Below, piece by piece: positions 63,312-64,000 of a stretch of DNA of 64,000 bases. This DNA comes from Mesorhabditis belari (Eukaryota; Nematoda; Chromadorea; Rhabditida; Rhabditidae), in NCBI GenBank assembly GCA_958450365.1, contig CAUEEP010000877.1, positions 234,001 through 298,000 on the forward strand, read 5' to 3'. The translations under genes were made by a program, and so were the position numbers. The notes below the pieces were generated by a model, which worked only from the letters and a program-made list of their open reading frames with translations, was not told the origin of the DNA and did no database searches. How positions within the stretch are numbered: the first letter of the stretch is position 1; every line of letters starts with the position of its first letter.

Positions 63312-64000
63312 ACAGTGCGTTTCAAATTCTTAAACGCACCCTCTAAAACAGCGAATTTTGCATTTTGACCACCGCTACAACTATTAATCCTTTTCTATTA
63401 GAAAGAGCATGTCTTAAAATCCAAATAACACGAAAAATAAGCATACTGTAAAAAGTAAAAATTTTCAAAATAGAAACTTTTTGCTAAATCAACCGTTTCA
63501 AATTCTTAAACGCACCCGCCTTTGCTGTTGTTATTTGAAATTTTTCGTTTTTTTGTGCATATTTTTTTATTAAATTTATAATTTTTGTTAATTTCCAAAT
63601 AAATGGCACACGGAAAGCTGCTCAGGGATTATGAGAAAGGTCAGATTGATGCCCGTTTGAGGATTGGCGTCTCAATAAGGAAAATCGCAAAAAATTTGGG
63701 CCGATCCGACTCTGCCGTGCGAAATTATGTAAAGTCCGAGTTCGTTTCTGCACCAAAGAAGAAGCCAGGACCAAAACCAAAGCTTACACCGCGAGCTAGA
63801 CGCCATATTGTGAACAACATCCACCGAAAAACGATCAATGAAGTGAAAACGGAACTGAAAATTGACGCTTCGAAGTCGACAGTTTGGCGAAAATCCACAT
63901 ATCGATCGACACTTGTTGAACAAGCAACCGGCTGTGAAAGCCCGATTGGCGTTCGCCAAGGCTCATATGAATCAGGATTGGTCTATGGTTAGAAAGCCGA
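63312..64000 (+). mobile_element. Tc3-like transposon, 5' part, continuing beyond the window
   Basis: The left end starts TACAGTGCGTTTCAAATTCT with flanking TA, and GTTTCAAATTCTTAAACGCA recurs at about 63496, so there are two copies of the putative binding motif about 175 bases apart. The transposase starts at ATG 63603: MAHGKLLRDYEKGQIDARLR, then GVSIRKIAKNLGRSDSAVRN (first helix-turn-helix), KKKPGPKPKLTPRARR (GRPR-like hook) and INEVKTELKIDASKSTVWR (second helix-turn-helix). At about 63890 the frame shifts; the correct continuation reads NPHIDRHLLNKQPAVKARLA then FAKAHMNQDWSMVRKP to the window end. The catalytic triad would lie beyond. With the frame break this copy is probably inactive. 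Confidence 0.8.

Overview
This is a repeat-rich segment of a nematode nuclear genome, most like Caenorhabditis or a close rhabditid relative. The evidence is: AT-rich DNA, short introns bounded by GT and TTTTCAG, a tandem family of nematode-type seven-transmembrane chemoreceptors, KIN-16-like tyrosine kinase fragments, Tc3-like transposons, and many MITEs. No bacterial-type gene organisation is present. I built the gene models by hand from splice sites and reading phase; no database search was run.

The backbone is a cluster of seven copies (A to G) of one nine-exon chemoreceptor gene of the SRH/SRI-like (Str superfamily) type. Copies A (5091-8071), B (10670-13751), C (31732-35524), D (43310-46262, minus strand) and G (58169-60993) have open, phase-consistent exon sets of 307 to 336 residues. 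E (46921-48453) is truncated at both ends. F (52539-55351) has lost one and a half exons and is frameshifted. Each copy carries a shared upstream block, a large repeat-filled first intron, an intron with a palindromic insert and, in several copies, a shared 3' block, so the cluster grew by segmental duplication. Copies A and C also share an upstream fragment of a tyrosine kinase.

Other recognisable genes are mostly partial. They are: a three-exon piece of an SLC2-type sugar transporter (8754-9789); a TRPM-like channel (23044-25067, minus); an SRG-like receptor (48705-51154, minus) with a TTAA-flanked transposon in an intron; pieces of KIN-16-like kinases at 4.3, 16.2, 21, 30.7 and 36-37.8 kb; a transthyretin-like remnant near 0.5 kb; and nematode-specific small genes. 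The last group includes a 55-residue membrane protein (19027-19194) and a gene coding thirteen six-residue repeats, each with an N-glycosylation sequon (26661-27104, minus).

Mobile DNA fills much of the rest: two Tc3-like elements (37.9-39.0 kb and from 63.3 kb), an internally deleted pogo-like element (29.8-30.7 kb) with a related end at 41.6-42.0 kb, a piggyBac-like C-terminal remnant (19.9-20.2 kb), a long-TIR TTAA element (49666-50512) whose empty site is preserved in a paralogous copy, a mariner-type element (25263-25818), a hAT-type MITE with target duplication (22468-22594), Helitron-like ends, LINE 3' fragments (10.1-10.4 kb and 42.7-43.1 kb) and several foldback elements. Stretches not listed contain nothing I could support.
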